Source: DASRRB01 sp036732755 (GTDB lineage Bacteria; Planctomycetota; B15-G4; SIAN01). Taken from it: a stretch of DNA of 14,076 nucleotides. Shown one piece after another: positions 13,079-14,076 of this stretch (position 1 is the first letter of the stretch; each line of letters starts with the position of its first letter). The position numbers and the translations under genes were made by a program. The notes below the pieces were generated by a model that was given only the letters and a program-made list of their open reading frames with translations, was not told where the DNA came from and ran no database searches. The stretch lies in the NCBI GenBank assembly GCA_036732755.1, contig DAINBU010000122.1, positions 1 through 14,076 of the forward strand. Direction: 5' to 3'.

Positions 13079-14076
13079 GGCGTCGTCGCCGGTTCGGGCG
13101 CGCGCATGCGGGGCGCGACGTCCTCGGGCGCCGCGGTGCGCCGCGGCGACGGCGCACGCCCGCGCTCGGAGCGCAGGCGCCGCAGGAGCCGCAGGTGGCC
13201 GCGGATCGTCCGCAGCGTGCGCATCTTCGAGACGCCGAGCACGCGCGACTCGAGGAGGGTCGGGAACTCGACGACGCGCGCGCCGCGCCGGAGCATGCGG
13301 ATCAGGATCTCGGCCATGCCGGGGAAGCCGCCGTCGGAGAGCTCGATCCCCTCGACCGCCTTGCGCCGGTAGATCCGGAAGCAGCTGGTGTAGGTGTGGA
13401 GCCGGTCGTGAAGAAGCCGGTCGTAGATGCGCGACAGCGTGCGCGACAGGAAGAGCCGCCAGCGCGGCACGTTCTCGACGCGGCCCTGCGGGTGGTAGGG
13501 CGACGCGGTCACCACGTCGGCGTCGCGCGCGAGCGGGAGCATCTCGCGCAGCAGCAGCGGGTCGTAGGAGCAGTCGGCGTCGATCGTCGCGACGAGGTCG
13601 GTGCGCGCGTGCGCGATGCCGGTCAGGATCGCGGCGGCGACGCCGCGGTTCCTGTCGTGCAGCACGATCTCGCAGTCGGGGACGTCGCCGAAGACCTGCG
13701 GCAGCGCCTCGCGCGTCCCGTCCGGGCTGCCGTCGTCGACCAGGACGAAGCGCAGCGCGGTCGTGGCGGCGAGCTCGTCGCGGGCGTGCAGCAGCGTGCG
13801 GCGCAGGTAGGCGAGCCCCTGGAGCTCCCGGTAGATCGGGACGACCAGGGTGAGCGCGCCGGCCGGCTTGGCGGCCGCCGGGCGCGGGCGCGCCGGCGCG
13901 AGGACGATCGGCGTGGCCGCAGGGGCCGGCGCCGCCTGCGGCGGCAGGCCGAGCTCCTGCGCGATCGAACCGAAGCGGAAGCGCGCCAGGTGGTCGGCGA
14001 GGCGCTCCCGCGCGCGGTCGAGGTGGCGGTAGTGGCGGATGCGGTCGAGGCGCGAGCGCGTCGGCAGCGTCGGCTG
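13075..14076 (-). CDS. GT2 glycosyltransferase (DPM/polyprenyl-phosphate-sugar synthase type) with N-terminal extension, 5' end outside window
   Basis: 333 residues are visible, running off the right edge; a GTG at 13665 falls inside the catalytic domain and is not the start. The GT-A domain starts near residue 75: LTLVVPIYRE (75-84), FVLVDDGSPDGT (110-121), LHDRNRGVAAAILTGIAHA, ATIDADCSYDP (163-173) with the D166/D168 metal site, TSCFRIYRR, and FPTLLESRVLGVSKM near the end. These are hallmarks of DPM1/GtrB-like enzymes that make polyprenyl-phosphate sugars or transfer to lipid acceptors; no C-terminal membrane helices follow, only a basic, Pro/Ala-rich tail. The preceding 74 residues include LPTRSRLDRIRHYRHLDRAR, like the C-terminus of a class I methyltransferase, then an Ala/Pro linker. 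No start codon occurs in this frame between the edge and the GT domain, so the protein is a fusion or has a long extension. Confidence 0.88.
   Translation of the reverse strand, partial: QPTLPTRSRLDRIRHYRHLDRARERLADHLARFRFGSIAQELGLPPQAAPAPAATPIVLAPARPRPAAAKPAGALTLVVPIYRELQGLAYLRRTLLHARDELAATTALRFVLVDDGSPDGTREALPQVFGDVPDCEIVLHDRNRGVAAAILTGIAHARTDLVATIDADCSYDPLLLREMLPLARDADVVTASPYHPQGRVENVPRWRLFLSRTLSRIYDRLLHDRLHTYTSCFRIYRRKAVEGIELSDGGFPGMAEILIRMLRRGARVVEFPTLLESRVLGVSKMRTLRTIRGHLRLLRRLRSERGRAPSPRRTAAPEDVAPRMRAPEPATTP

Noticed and set aside
13075..13665. GT2 gene starting at GTG 13665
   Set aside because: This start would cut off the LTLVVPIYRE and VDDGSPDGT parts of the nucleotide-binding fold, which are plainly encoded in the same frame upstream.

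Overview
This is a very GC-rich bacterial window (roughly 70% or more by eye, with G/C-dominated third codon positions) taken from the inside of a cell-surface or exported polysaccharide biosynthesis locus. Almost every base is coding, genes overlap by 4 to 23 bases, and there are no RNA genes, insertion sequences or CRISPR arrays that I can see. Family content and composition would suit a Gram-negative, soil- or sediment-type lineage such as Myxococcota or another former deltaproteobacterial group, but the sequence alone does not fix the taxon.

Left part (1-2609): the 3' end of a probable HPr-kinase-like protein is followed, through a GTGA overlap, by an uncharacterised NTP_transf_5-type nucleotidyltransferase. 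Facing it with a 12-bp gap is a GT4-type glycosyltransferase on the minus strand. A 135-bp divergent intergenic region (2610-2744) holds a perfect 14-bp palindrome next to a -10-like box, the only plausible promoter/operator region in the window.

Middle part (2745-6416, plus strand): a multi-pass membrane protein with a C-terminal soluble tail (DUF6798-like, perhaps GT-C-like), then a conserved-looking protein of unknown function with a Trp/His/Tyr-rich core, then a WecG/TagA/CpsF (GT26) glycosyltransferase.

Right part (14076 down to 6403, minus strand): a tightly packed run of seven genes, in order of transcription: a GT2 glycosyltransferase of the dolichol-phosphate-sugar synthase type carrying an unusual N-terminal extension (open at the window edge), a NodB/CE4 polysaccharide deacetylase, a non-hydrolysing UDP-GlcNAc 2-epimerase (WecB-like), a DegT/DnrJ/EryC1 PLP aminotransferase, a Gfo/Idh/MocA NAD-dependent oxidoreductase, a left-handed beta-helix N-acyltransferase with a zinc-ribbon-like tail, and an FAD-dependent amine-oxidase-fold protein.

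Taken together, the oxidoreductase, aminotransferase and acyltransferase form a keto-amino-acyl cassette that would turn a nucleotide sugar into an N-acylated amino sugar. The 2-epimerase supplies UDP-ManNAc or its derivative, WecG-like, GT4 and GT2 enzymes would place sugars on a polyprenyl-linked carrier, and the deacetylase would edit the chain. The cassette resembles in logic the Wbp/Wlb pathway for di-N-acetylated uronic acids, but the aminotransferase and epimerase belong to different subfamilies, so the product is open. The most novel-looking items are the unknown protein at 4472-5656, the GT2 extension, the non-canonical amino-sugar cassette, and a 24-bp tandem repeat straddling a gene overlap.
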